Shown here in pieces: positions 44,337-52,476 of a stretch of DNA of 64,000 bases. The translations under genes were made by a program, and so were the position numbers. Source of the DNA: JAVBNH01 sp031551635 (lineage in GTDB: Bacteria; Bacillota; Clostridia; Oscillospirales; Acutalibacteraceae); contig JAVBNH010000008.1 of NCBI GenBank assembly GCA_031551635.1, positions 1-64,000 on the forward strand, given 5' to 3'. Position 1 is the first letter of the stretch. Every line of letters begins with the position of its first letter. A model generated the notes under the pieces. It ran no database searches and had not been told where the DNA came from. It worked only from the letters and a program-made list of their open reading frames with translations.

Positions 44337-47300
44337 TTGTTTTACAAAAAAAATAATGAAAAGGTTCTCGCTGATTCGCTTTTTAAAAACCCGACAAGCG
44401 AATACAGGGGAACCCCTTTTTGGGCATGGAACTCAACGCTTGAAAAAGAAGAGCTTGAGCGTCAGATTGACTGTTTTGGTGAAATGGGTATGGGCGGCTT
44501 TCATATGCATCCGCGTGTCGGACTCGATGTCGAATATTTAGGCGGCGAATTTATGGATTTGGTGAAGCTCTGCACCGCCCGCGCGAAAGAAAAGGGTATG
44601 CTCGCCTGGCTTTACGACGAGGATCGCTGGCCTTCGGGTAGCGCCGGCGGAATTATAACAAAAGATAAAAAATACCGCAGCAAACGCATGATATTAACTA
44701 TGAATGACCGCTGTGACGACAAGCCTGAAAATGAAGCAATGGAGACAGGCGAAACATACTTCCTCGGTGCATACGACATTGAGATTACAGACGACGGAAG
44801 CCTTGATACATATAAGCTTATCGGCAGAGACGACCAAGCGGACGGCAGCAAATGGTATGCCTTTTGCCTGACCTCGGAGGACGACCCGTGGTTCAACGGA
44901 CAAGCCTATGCCGACCTGCTTTCGAAGGAAGCGATTGACAAGTTTATTACCTTTACATATGAGCGTTACAAAGCGGCAGTCGGCGATGAATTCTCAAAGA
45001 CAGTTCCCGCTATTTTTACTGATGAACCTCAGTTTGAGGGCAGAAGGGTTCATTATTCCTCAAATGATGACTGCAGTTTTTTCACGCCGTGGAGTAATAA
45101 TCTTGAAGCTGCATTTAAAAAAGAATATGGCATTAGCTTACTCGAGAGTATTCCTGAGCTGTTCTGGACGCTGAAAGACAATCAGCTTTCAAGAATAAAA
45201 TATCTCTATAACGATTTTCTTTCGGAGCTTTTTACCCGCGCCTTCGCGGACAATTGCGGCAGGTGGTGCGAGGAAAATAACATCATGCTGACTGGTCACC
45301 TGATGGAGGAGCCGACGCTGAAAAGTCAGGCAAACGCTGTCGGCGAGGCTATGCGTCCCTACAGGGGCTTCCAACTCCCGGGCATTGATATGCTTGCAGA
45401 CAGAACCGAGCTCTCCACCGCTAAGCAGTGCCAGTCCGCCGTTCATCAATACGGCAGAGAGGGAATGCTTTCCGAGCTCTACGGAGTCACCAACTGGGAT
45501 TTTGACTTCAGAGGGCATAAATATCAGGGCGACTGGCAGGCTGCTCTTGGCGTGAGCGTCCGCGTGCATCACCTTTCATGGGTATCGATGACGGGCGAGG
45601 CAAAACGCGACTACCCCGCTTCAATCAGTTATCAGTCCTCATGGCATAAGGAATATCCCTATATAGAAAATCATTTTGCCCGCCTGAACACAGCTCTGAC
45701 AAGAGGAAAACCGGTTGTTAGGGTCGGTGTGCTGCATCCGATTGAGAGCTATTGGCTCTTTATGGGTAATGGTAGCAAAAACGCCGAAATCAGGCAGGAT
45801 ATGGAGAGTAACTTTGAAAATATAATAAATTGGCTGCTTTTCTCCCAGATTGATTTTGATTTTATCGCCGAATCCCTCCTACCCTCGCAATGTGAAAACG
45901 CTTCGAATCCTCTTCGCGTCGGAGAGATGGAATACAGCACCATAATTGTGCCGAATTTGACGACAATCAGGATGTCAACACTTGACAGGCTTACCACCTT
46001 CAAAAATAACGGCGGCAGGCTTATCTTCCTTGGCGATTGCCCGACACATGTTGACGCGCTAGCAAGTGACGAGGTGAAGAGTTTGTATGAGCAAAGCACT
46101 GTCTGCACAAACACAAAGGCATCACTAATTAAGGAGCTTGAGGGCGACAGGCTTGTTGATATTCGCTTTGCTTCAGGCGGCAGGCATGACAGGCTCATTT
46201 ATAATATGAGAGAGGACAACGGCTGCTATTGGCTCTTTATTTGTCAGGGCGAGCGGAATATGATAAACGACAGCGTGAGGAGCGAGGAGCTCATAATCAG
46301 GCTGACAGGTGAATTTACCCCTGTTTTATATGATACACTTAGCGGTGAAACAAAAAATATTCCTTTCAAGACTGAAAACGGCTTCACATATATTAATTAC
46401 AACAGATATGCTTTTGAATCAATTCTTTTAAGGCTTAATACATGCACAGTCTCATCTTTTAACGAAGCAGAAGAGAAGCTTGAGCTAGTGAGTGAAATTG
46501 ACATCAGGGATACAGTCGAATATTCGCTTTCGGAGCCGAATGTCTTGCTTCTTGACAGGGCGAAATTCTCCTTTGATGGCGGTGAATTTTCCGATGAGGA
46601 AGAAATACTGCGTTTTGATAATGATTTGAGAATAAAAATGGGCTGGGCGAAACGCGGGGACTCTCAGGTTCAACCGTGGTGCATCAAAAAGGAAAAACCT
46701 GAGCATTATCTTATGATGAAGTTCGAAATTTATTGTGACACAGAGGTTTTGCATCCGCTTCTTGCCTTTGAGGATACGGATTTTCTCGAGGTGAGCCTCA
46801 ATGGTGAAAAACAGGAGTTAAATGCAAACGGATATTTCACTGATAAATCAATTAAAACCTACCCAATTTCCAGGCTGAACAAGGGTGAAAATATACTAAG
46901 CGCAAAAATCCCCTTCGGTGTGAGGACAAACACTGAGTGGTGCTATATTCTTGGCGATTTTGATGTCGCGGTTCAGGGCTGCAAGACAAAAATCATAAAA
47001 AAATCACCCCGCATCGGCTTCGGCAGCATTGTTAATCAGGGACTTCCCTTCTACGGCGCGGCAATAACATATAAAACACATGTCAACATTCCCGAAAACA
47101 AGGAGGTTCGCATCAAAACTCCCTTCTACCGCGGTGCGTTGCTGAAGGTAGTTGTTGACGGCTGTGAAGCGGGGTTGATTGTATTCCCGCCCTATGAAAT
47201 CACACTGCGCGACCTCGCACCCGGCAGGCATAAAATCGAGTATATCCTTTATGGTTCAAGGGTTAACTGCTTCGGGCCGGTGCATTTCGCGAATAGAAAC

Positions 47301-47414
47301 GACATCTGGCACGGACCGGACAAGTGGCGCTCCTCAGGCGACAATTTCCTCTATGAATATGAGTTGCATGACATCGGAATAATGAAGAGCCCAACAATAA
47401 AAATATACAAATAA
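44337..47414 (+). CDS. GH106-like alpha-L-rhamnosidase
   Basis: The 1025-residue protein begins at a TTG nine bases after GGAGG. Its N-terminal barrel region has PFWAWNS, GMGGFHMHPRVGL, WLYDEDRWPSGSAGG and FTDEPQF, the pattern of GH106 and related glycosidases. A beta-sandwich with a GH2-like sugar-binding segment ends the protein. No signal peptide is seen. GH106 removes alpha-L-rhamnose from pectin RG-I, RG-II or plant glycosides by inversion. Subfamily and substrate are not certain. Confidence 0.8.
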   Translation: MFYKKNNEKVLADSLFKNPTSEYRGTPFWAWNSTLEKEELERQIDCFGEMGMGGFHMHPRVGLDVEYLGGEFMDLVKLCTARAKEKGMLAWLYDEDRWPSGSAGGIITKDKKYRSKRMILTMNDRCDDKPENEAMETGETYFLGAYDIEITDDGSLDTYKLIGRDDQADGSKWYAFCLTSEDDPWFNGQAYADLLSKEAIDKFITFTYERYKAAVGDEFSKTVPAIFTDEPQFEGRRVHYSSNDDCSFFTPWSNNLEAAFKKEYGISLLESIPELFWTLKDNQLSRIKYLYNDFLSELFTRAFADNCGRWCEENNIMLTGHLMEEPTLKSQANAVGEAMRPYRGFQLPGIDMLADRTELSTAKQCQSAVHQYGREGMLSELYGVTNWDFDFRGHKYQGDWQAALGVSVRVHHLSWVSMTGEAKRDYPASISYQSSWHKEYPYIENHFARLNTALTRGKPVVRVGVLHPIESYWLFMGNGSKNAEIRQDMESNFENIINWLLFSQIDFDFIAESLLPSQCENASNPLRVGEMEYSTIIVPNLTTIRMSTLDRLTTFKNNGGRLIFLGDCPTHVDALASDEVKSLYEQSTVCTNTKASLIKELEGDRLVDIRFASGGRHDRLIYNMREDNGCYWLFICQGERNMINDSVRSEELIIRLTGEFTPVLYDTLSGETKNIPFKTENGFTYINYNRYAFESILLRLNTCTVSSFNEAEEKLELVSEIDIRDTVEYSLSEPNVLLLDRAKFSFDGGEFSDEEEILRFDNDLRIKMGWAKRGDSQVQPWCIKKEKPEHYLMMKFEIYCDTEVLHPLLAFEDTDFLEVSLNGEKQELNANGYFTDKSIKTYPISRLNKGENILSAKIPFGVRTNTEWCYILGDFDVAVQGCKTKIIKKSPRIGFGSIVNQGLPFYGAAITYKTHVNIPENKEVRIKTPFYRGALLKVVVDGCEAGLIVFPPYEITLRDLAPGRHKIEYILYGSRVNCFGPVHFANRNDIWHGPDKWRSSGDNFLYEYELHDIGIMKSPTIKIYK

Positions 47415-47518
47415 ACGCTTAAAATTAAAAAAACAAGCGTTTTTTCGCAATAAATAATAGCAAAATCCAATCAATCACATATGATAGGTTAAGAATTATA
47501 TTGATTGGAGAAGATATT

Positions 47519-47965
47519 ATGTGCAATCTGATTCAGAATTCCCGTTTTTGCCCTAACGGCTCATGCAATGAACCGAAATTTTTCACGCTGAATGATTTCA
47601 GCTATGACGACCTCAGCTGCAACGGCAACCGAACCTGCAGCCTTACAAGAAACGCTTCGCAAAGGAATGATTCCTTTATCGAGTATGATTTGCCGATTCG
47701 GACAAACTGCAAAAAGTGCCTGACCTGCGGCTGCACCTGCCGCTGCGTCAGCGCTGACAATTGCGAGCTGGTGCTTGACTGCTATGACGGCAACGGCTGC
47801 TTGATAAAATCGCTATCTTCAAACTGCGCGGGTGCGATAGGTCCGAATTTCGCGCCGATAAGCAACACCTTCCGCCTTCCCTCAAACACGACTGAATGCG
47901 ATTTTTCCATACGCTGCTGCGGCGATGTAACCGCTCTGACCTGCTACAGACCTTTTTGTTTCTAA
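47519..47965 (+). CDS. Cysteine-rich protein of unknown function
   Basis: The ATG at 47519 lies behind TTGGAGAAG, giving 148 residues of which 20 are Cys. They are arranged in pairs, notably NCKKCLTCGCTCRC near 66-79 and RCCG near the C-terminus. There is no signal peptide. Such proteins may bind metals or be crosslinked in spores or coats; some clostridial spore-coat proteins are rich in Cys, but I see no definite match. It has two hairpins after it, the second with a T-run, so it is a stand-alone gene. Confidence 0.7.
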   Translation: MCNLIQNSRFCPNGSCNEPKFFTLNDFSYDDLSCNGNRTCSLTRNASQRNDSFIEYDLPIRTNCKKCLTCGCTCRCVSADNCELVLDCYDGNGCLIKSLSSNCAGAIGPNFAPISNTFRLPSNTTECDFSIRCCGDVTALTCYRPFCF

Positions 47966-47980
47966 TGCAAACAGCATTAG

Positions 47981-48020
47981 AAAGCTCCCCGGAAATCATA
48001 GATTTTATGGGGAGCTTTTT
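47981..48020 (+). terminator. Rho-independent terminator of the Cys-rich gene
   Basis: AAAGCTCCCC (47981-47990) pairs with GGGGAGCTTT (48009-48018), followed by TTC. A second small hairpin (CTAATGC / GCATTAG, 47962-47980) overlaps the stop codon. Confidence 0.85.
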
Positions 48021-48029
48021 CTATATACA

Positions 48030-48106
48030 CTAACGTGGGCTTGGTTTGCCAAGCCCACAACCCAAGTCTTGTTTTTTGTTGTACTTTCAGCTCACTAAGG
48101 TACTAA
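48030..48106 (-). repeat. 77-bp dispersed intergenic repeat, copy 2 (inverted)
   Basis: The reverse complement matches copy 1 (39338-39414) at about 68 of 77 positions with no gaps. The palindromic GGGCTTGG-TTTG-CCAAGCCC lies at 48037-48056. It sits between the Cys-rich gene and the tRNA promoter. Confidence 0.8.
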
Positions 48107-48125
48107 AAATGCGTAAAAAAAAGCA

Positions 48126-48153
48126 TTGACATCTTAAAAAAATATGCTATAAT
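48126..48153 (+). promoter_or_regulatory. Promoter of the tRNA-Ala gene
   Basis: TTGACA (48126-48131) and TATAAT (48148-48153) are 16 bases apart, about 56 bases before the tRNA. Confidence 0.85.
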
Positions 48154-48209
48154 GTTTGAGCAACCAGAACCTGATTCCCTGTCAACCTGATCCCCTGATA
48201 AACTGTTAA

Positions 48210-48285
48210 GGGCCCGTAGCTCAGCTGGGAGAGCGCTGCGTTCGCAACGCAGAGGTCGAGAGTTCGATCCTCTTCGGGTCCACCA
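48210..48285 (+). tRNA. tRNA-Ala (anticodon CGC)
   Basis: The 76-base gene folds as a cloverleaf. The acceptor is GGGCCCG / CGGGTCC with the G3:U70 pair that marks alanine tRNA. The anticodon stem CTGCG/CGCAG holds TTCGCAA, so anticodon CGC (48243-48245) reads GCG. The T-loop is GTTCGATC. CCA is encoded at 48283-48285. The following 61-bp repeat supplies a hairpin terminator. Confidence 0.95.
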
Positions 48286-48344
48286 ATTGTCAAAACCTGT
48301 CGAAAAAGCTGAATTTGCTTTTGAGACAGGTTTTTGCTATAATG
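48284..48344 (+). repeat. 61-bp direct repeat, copy 1: terminator hairpin plus promoter
   Basis: Starts in the tRNA CCA end and is 59/61 identical to 49319-49379. It contains AAACCTGTC / GACAGGTTT (a 9-bp stem, GA/GA internal loop, AAAAGC/GCTTTT inner stem) followed by T's, serving as the tRNA terminator. It also has TTGCTT (48315-48320), 17 bases, and TATAAT (48338-48343) with TGC before it, an extended -10 promoter for the 71-aa gene. Confidence 0.85.
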
Positions 48345-48388
48345 GAGCAAACAAATATTTATATTTTGTACGAAGGGAGGTAAACGTT

Positions 48389-48604
48389 ATGTCTATTAAA
48401 AATGAAGAACTTGAAAAGATCGTTACAAAATTTGCTGAATCAGGTTGGGATTTAATTGATAAACCATCAAAAGAATGGCTTAACAATCAAAAAAGCAATG
48501 TTGAATTATTACCGATTATTGAGCAAGCGGATAAAGATTGTGGAAGTTGTGGATGTGACTTCGACCCGCTTTACAAAAGAGCAATAGAATTGTTAAGCAC
48601 ATAA
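48389..48604 (+). CDS. Small protein with C-x-x-C-G-C motif, unknown function
   Basis: The ATG at 48389 is eight bases after AGGGAGG. The 71-residue protein has an N-terminal amphipathic helix (EELEKIVTKFAES) and a DCGSCGCDFDPLYKRA segment near its end, which could hold a metal. A longer frame upstream to 48287 is only read-through of the repeat. Base composition is AT-rich and unlike the surrounding genes. It precedes the GNAT gene by 17 bases, probably an operon. Confidence 0.75.
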   Translation: MSIKNEELEKIVTKFAESGWDLIDKPSKEWLNNQKSNVELLPIIEQADKDCGSCGCDFDPLYKRAIELLST

Positions 48605-48621
48605 TAATCGGAGGTGGATGT

Positions 48622-49215
48622 ATGAATCTTGTTATTAAACCATTGGCTCATGACTTAAATGCTGCTTATCTTGATTTTTTTGACAACCACGCTTTTTCAG
48701 ACAATAACCCAATGGGGCCATGCTATTGCAATGCTGCAATCATGAGTTCCGAAGAAATTGATAAAATGGTAAGTGAATTTGGAAACGATTGCAAAGGTAC
48801 ACTCCGTAGATATGCCGAAAAACAACTAGATGAACATAAAATTTTCGGATATATGGCTTTTGATAATGATACTCCTGTTGGTTGGTGTAATGCCGGGGAT
48901 ATGAAACGGTATCCCATCAGCCGTCACCAAGCCGTACCCGACTTTGCCCGTGAAAACGCTTGTGATAGTACAGTGTCGATTATTTGCTTTGCCATAGCAC
49001 CGGAATACCGCAGACAAGGCGTGGCATCCGCACTTTTAGAATATGTGATTGCTGATGCTATATCGCAGGGTTTTAAGGTGGTTGAGGGATATGTAAATAT
49101 GAAATATGCAGGTGCATTTTGGGATTATACAGGACCTGCTCATCTATATGAAAAGTATGGATTTGTGGAAGCGGTAAGGCAGAAAGAGCAGATAGTTATG
49201 AGAAAAGAACTATAA
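48622..49215 (+). CDS. GNAT-family N-acetyltransferase
   Basis: The 197-residue protein has the acetyl-CoA motif A, PEYRRQGVASALLE (about 131-144), after VSIICFAI, and motif B-like YEKYGFVEA near the end. The N-terminal MGPCYCN segment and a conserved Trp pair suggest a specific sub-family; I cannot name the substrate. Codon use is AT-rich and unlike the hydrolase genes nearby. It stands with the 71-aa gene between the two 61-bp repeats, suggesting a transferred cassette. Confidence 0.85.
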   Translation: MNLVIKPLAHDLNAAYLDFFDNHAFSDNNPMGPCYCNAAIMSSEEIDKMVSEFGNDCKGTLRRYAEKQLDEHKIFGYMAFDNDTPVGWCNAGDMKRYPISRHQAVPDFARENACDSTVSIICFAIAPEYRRQGVASALLEYVIADAISQGFKVVEGYVNMKYAGAFWDYTGPAHLYEKYGFVEAVRQKEQIVMRKEL

Positions 49216-49318
49216 TAGTTACGCGCCTATTAAGCAATAATAGAAGCAAGGAATTAACTTACGAGAGTTCAAAGTCTGACACCGAAAAGCCAAAAATATC
49301 TTTTTGATAGCACTTAGA
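49216..49318 (+). pseudogene. Possible decayed coding remnant
   Basis: An open stretch in one frame translates as a short, polar peptide ending KPKISF followed by TGA near 49308, without a start codon or ribosome site. It may be the tail of a lost gene of the cassette, or chance. Confidence 0.2.
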
Positions 49319-49379
49319 CAATTGTCAAAACCTGTCGAAAAAGCTGAATTTGCTTTTGAGGCAGGTTTTTGTTATAATG
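49319..49379 (+). repeat. 61-bp direct repeat, copy 2: terminator hairpin plus promoter
   Basis: Differs from copy 1 at only two positions (A to G in the descending stem, keeping a wobble pair, and C to T before the -10). It holds the same hairpin and TTGCTT (49350-49355)-17-TATAAT (49373-49378) promoter. It should drive the AraC gene, whose ATG is 103 bases downstream. Confidence 0.85.
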
Positions 49380-49481
49380 AGATTGTATAAATTAGCAATG
49401 ATACTTCGACAAACACAAGCATTTATTGACATGCTTTATCTTAATTAAACCTGTATAATGTTAGTGGAAGGGAGGCTAATC

Positions 49482-50420
49482 ATGGAATGGATACAAAGTA
49501 TAACGAAAGCAATACGCTATATCGAAGATAATCTAACCAACGATATAAACATTGAAGATGTGGCAAATCACGTGTTTATGTCCGGGGCTAATTTTCAACG
49601 TATTTTTCATTTAGTTACAGATATAACCATCGGAGATTATATTCGTAATCGACGCTTAACTCTATCCGGACGAGATTTATTTCTTACTGATAGCAAAGTT
49701 ATCGATATTGCGATGCGGTATCAATACAACACATCTGAAAGTTTTTCTAAAGCGTTCACTCGCTTTCACGGGATTCCTCCATCGATTGTAAAGAAACATG
49801 GCGATAAACTCAAATGTTTCAGTCCGCTTACCATCAATATATTTATTAGAGGAGGATATAACATGTCACGTATTGTCATGGAGAATGATTCTGGAGCTAA
49901 AATAATGTGCGAAATTTTTGAATACCGTACATTGGGAAAAGTACGGTTTATTGGTATTGACGCATGGCGTACCGGCGAAGGATGGGATGATCTGTGGTTA
50001 CGCAGGGAAGAATTCATGCCTAAGTTGGATGGTTTAATGTCTAAATATTCAACAGAGATAACGGATGATTGCTCAATGATGCATCACAACGGAAAAGAAG
50101 TCGATACAGAAAACCACTACTTGGCAGGACGTTTTTTCAAAGCCGGAACACCTGTGCCGGAAGGATATGATTATTTTGATGTACCAACGGAGCGAGCCGC
50201 TTATGCAATATACACTACAAACAGATATGATGGGGACATAGGACTGGCATATAATTTTACACGCGACCAAATATTAAGCGAAGGTGTTGGAATTCCATAT
50301 CCTCATGCATATTGGCACGCAACAGTGTATACAGATGGCCGACCGAAAAATTGGCATGCAGCAATTCCGACAGAAAAAGATTATCGTTTCGGATATATGT
50401 TTTCGGTCGATAAACAATAA
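49482..50420 (+). CDS. AraC-family transcriptional regulator with GyrI-like effector domain
   Basis: The ATG at 49482 is six bases after GGGAGG; an upstream GTG/TTG frame to 49458 is not needed. The 312-residue protein has an N-terminal AraC double helix-turn-helix (1-105; AIRYIEDNL, VIDIAMRYQYNTSESFSKAFTRFHG) and a C-terminal GyrI/Rob-type ligand domain (130-312). Such proteins sense hydrophobic drugs or other ligands and act on efflux or resistance genes. Its codon use matches the cassette upstream. A TATAAT at 49454-49459 with TTGACA 22 bases before is a poor second promoter. Confidence 0.88.
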   Translation: MEWIQSITKAIRYIEDNLTNDINIEDVANHVFMSGANFQRIFHLVTDITIGDYIRNRRLTLSGRDLFLTDSKVIDIAMRYQYNTSESFSKAFTRFHGIPPSIVKKHGDKLKCFSPLTINIFIRGGYNMSRIVMENDSGAKIMCEIFEYRTLGKVRFIGIDAWRTGEGWDDLWLRREEFMPKLDGLMSKYSTEITDDCSMMHHNGKEVDTENHYLAGRFFKAGTPVPEGYDYFDVPTERAAYAIYTTNRYDGDIGLAYNFTRDQILSEGVGIPYPHAYWHATVYTDGRPKNWHAAIPTEKDYRFGYMFSVDKQ

Positions 50421-50603
50421 GGAAGTGTATTTAAAACAGTTATAATATTTTGGCACTTTTTGTATTTATCATTTATTATCATTAACTATGAGTTATCAAT
50501 TATTTATCCTATTTTACACCCTCTTTTTAGATAACCACTGATTAATTGAATTTTACTCAATTTGTATATCAAGCTTTGTAAACGAAAAATTTTGGCTCTG
50601 TCT

Positions 50604-50629
50604 GTGAACGATGATTAATCATCGTTCAC
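50604..50629. repeat. Perfect 26-bp palindrome, family copy 2
   Basis: GTGAACGATGATT / AATCATCGTTCAC is an exact 13-bp inverted repeat with no loop. Its core and flanking ACTTAG match 28276-28305. Perfect symmetry without a spacer fits a dimeric DNA-binding protein site, or one unit of a short palindromic repeat. Confidence 0.7.
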
Positions 50630-50678
50630 TTAGAGGGTAGTTTTTATTTATCCATACGGAATTAAAAAAAGTTTTGAA

Positions 50679-50707
50679 TTGACATTTTTTCTTTTTCTAT
50701 TTATAAT
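50679..50707 (+). promoter_or_regulatory. Promoter of the 314-aa / 233-aa gene pair
   Basis: Perfect TTGACA (50679-50684) and TATAAT (50702-50707) with a 17-base spacer. Confidence 0.85.
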
Positions 50708-50782
50708 AGCTTAATAAAATGATTTTATTAATTTTAAATTACTTTCGCATCCCAAAATTTCTTTTTGCAAGGGGGTACAGCC

Positions 50783-51727
50783 TTGATTCTAACCAAAACC
50801 CACAAAATGCTGCTCTATTTTGTTATATTTGCTTCGTTTTTAACTGTTGGGGTAAGTATTTTCTGGTCTGTGGCACGTTTTAAGGAGCCTTATTTTCTCA
50901 AAACCTACAGCGAAGAATTATTTGTTAATTATTATGACGAAAATGACACAATTTCTCCCACAAAAATCAATTTCGAACTTCGTTATCTTAGCAATGCCGA
51001 TGAAAATCGTCTTGTTGACAATATTGAATTTCCCGACGCTTACGGCGACACGAGAGTTTCATTCAAGGTGAGCGAACAAAACAGTTTTGTGTCCGGCAGT
51101 ATAGGTTATTTTTCCTCTAATTATAACGATACTTTGAATATCGAAAGAATGGGAATGTATAACCTGCATTATTTGGATATAACCGTCACCTGCGCGAATG
51201 AAATTGAAAATCTGGAGCCGCTCAGCCTTAAAAACGCAACAGTTTATTTCAGTGACGGCAGTGTTATGAACATTGAAATTGGCGAGCTGAGAATACATTT
51301 TGAGCCGGTTACACGAATAATGCAAAATTACACGAGCGGAAAATCAGCCGATATGGTATCTGAAACTTCGCTAAGCGTAATCAGCAATGAAGACCTGAAA
51401 GTTTTTTCATTTAAAACATCGCCGGTTCTTGGCGAGGAACAGTTTTTGGAGTTAAAGTTAGATGATATAGCGGCAGATGATTTGAGCGTAAATCCCTTTT
51501 TAATAGAAAATAATCAAAGAGTTAAATTTGTGGCTAAATTTTTGAAGGAAAGCACACTGTTCAGCAAATTTGACAGCTATCAGCTTCACATAATAATAGA
51601 AGCTGAAAATAGTGAGGGAACTGTCAGCGATTATTACTGCGGAGAAATCAGAGCCACACGCGACCCGAAAAATGTTTTTGAAATAATGCCGTTCGCGTTT
51701 AGTGCGGGAAGGGGTGACAAGTCATGA
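50783..51727 (+). CDS. Single-pass membrane protein with extracellular domain, unknown
   Basis: The start is a TTG at 50783 seven bases after GGGGG; an ATG at 50807 is possible. Of the 314 residues, about 8-30 form one membrane anchor; the remaining 280 are hydrophilic and beta-rich, with no recognisable domain. It ends overlapping the ATG of the next gene by four bases (ATGA), so the two are translationally coupled. The strong promoter upstream suggests real expression. Function unknown. Confidence 0.7.
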   Translation: MILTKTHKMLLYFVIFASFLTVGVSIFWSVARFKEPYFLKTYSEELFVNYYDENDTISPTKINFELRYLSNADENRLVDNIEFPDAYGDTRVSFKVSEQNSFVSGSIGYFSSNYNDTLNIERMGMYNLHYLDITVTCANEIENLEPLSLKNATVYFSDGSVMNIEIGELRIHFEPVTRIMQNYTSGKSADMVSETSLSVISNEDLKVFSFKTSPVLGEEQFLELKLDDIAADDLSVNPFLIENNQRVKFVAKFLKESTLFSKFDSYQLHIIIEAENSEGTVSDYYCGEIRATRDPKNVFEIMPFAFSAGRGDKS

Positions 51728-52425
51728 CCGACAACCTCTCAAGCTCTCAAATCAAAAAAATCACCAGTGTGCTATCCATCTTTTTCATTTCAATTTTATT
51801 GCTTGTTTTTAATATTAATATTGGCGGTATTGAGATTTTGCCGCATTTTATTTGTTATTTTTTAATTTTTTGGGGCACCCGTAAGCTCTTTTCCGCTCAA
51901 AATTTACCCGCCTTTAATAAAGCGATAAAAATCACATTGACTCTTTCTGTTGTGTCATTACTTAATTTGATTTTTGACATATTTAATTTGGGTATTGTTT
52001 ATTCATTTTTTTATAGTGTTCTCATGACTGTTTCGCATTCTTTTTTATTTGTTTTTATGATTTATTTTATTATAAGCGGAATATGCGAAATATTTAGAAG
52101 CGTACCCATCTTCGAAAACTATTCGTCGGTTCTTGAGAAAAAATTTCAGATTTTTTTACTGCTTGAAATGATTTTTTTACCCATTACAATAGCTGTAATG
52201 TTCTTTTCGGAAGAATTAGAAATAGTATTAATTGTCTCACCCTTCCTGATGATTGCGGAAAAAATCTGGCTGGCTTTCATTTTCAGAAAGATGAAAAAAA
52301 TCTTTTTGGAAAGCCTTGATATTCCTGTTATAGAGCCTTTGGAATTCGATACCAATGATGATGATTTAAATAATAAAGATTCAGCTGAAATCAAATATTT
52401 GAATGATGAACAAAACGAGAAATAA
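51724..52425 (+). CDS. Multi-pass membrane protein of unknown function
   Basis: The 233-residue protein has about six membrane helices and a charged acidic tail (Asn/Asp-rich, residues 205-233). No family is recognised. It is coupled to the preceding single-pass protein and a bidirectional terminator follows. The pair may work together at the membrane. Confidence 0.7.
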   Translation: MTDNLSSSQIKKITSVLSIFFISILLLVFNINIGGIEILPHFICYFLIFWGTRKLFSAQNLPAFNKAIKITLTLSVVSLLNLIFDIFNLGIVYSFFYSVLMTVSHSFLFVFMIYFIISGICEIFRSVPIFENYSSVLEKKFQIFLLLEMIFLPITIAVMFFSEELEIVLIVSPFLMIAEKIWLAFIFRKMKKIFLESLDIPVIEPLEFDTNDDDLNNKDSAEIKYLNDEQNEK

Positions 52426-52439
52426 TTTACAAAAAGAAG

Positions 52440-52476
52440 GCGGAAGGCTCACACAAAGAGCCTTCCGCTGTTTTTT
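52440..52476. terminator. Bidirectional terminator between convergent genes
   Basis: GCGGAAGGCTC (52440-52450) pairs with GAGCCTTCCGC (52458-52468). T-runs lie on both sides: TTTTTT on plus and CTTCTTTTT on minus. It serves the 233-aa gene and the GH3 gene. Confidence 0.92.

Larger units (their letters stand above)
50421..50782. other. AT-rich intergenic region with palindrome and promoter
   Basis: These 362 bases hold the 26-bp palindrome (50604-50629) and a strong promoter (50679-50707), both listed separately. The rest is AT-rich with no coding signal. Confidence 0.5.

Noticed and set aside
48287..48388. Longer start of the 71-aa protein
   Set aside because: It would translate the tRNA-side hairpin and promoter of the 61-bp repeat; a strong ribosome site marks 48389.
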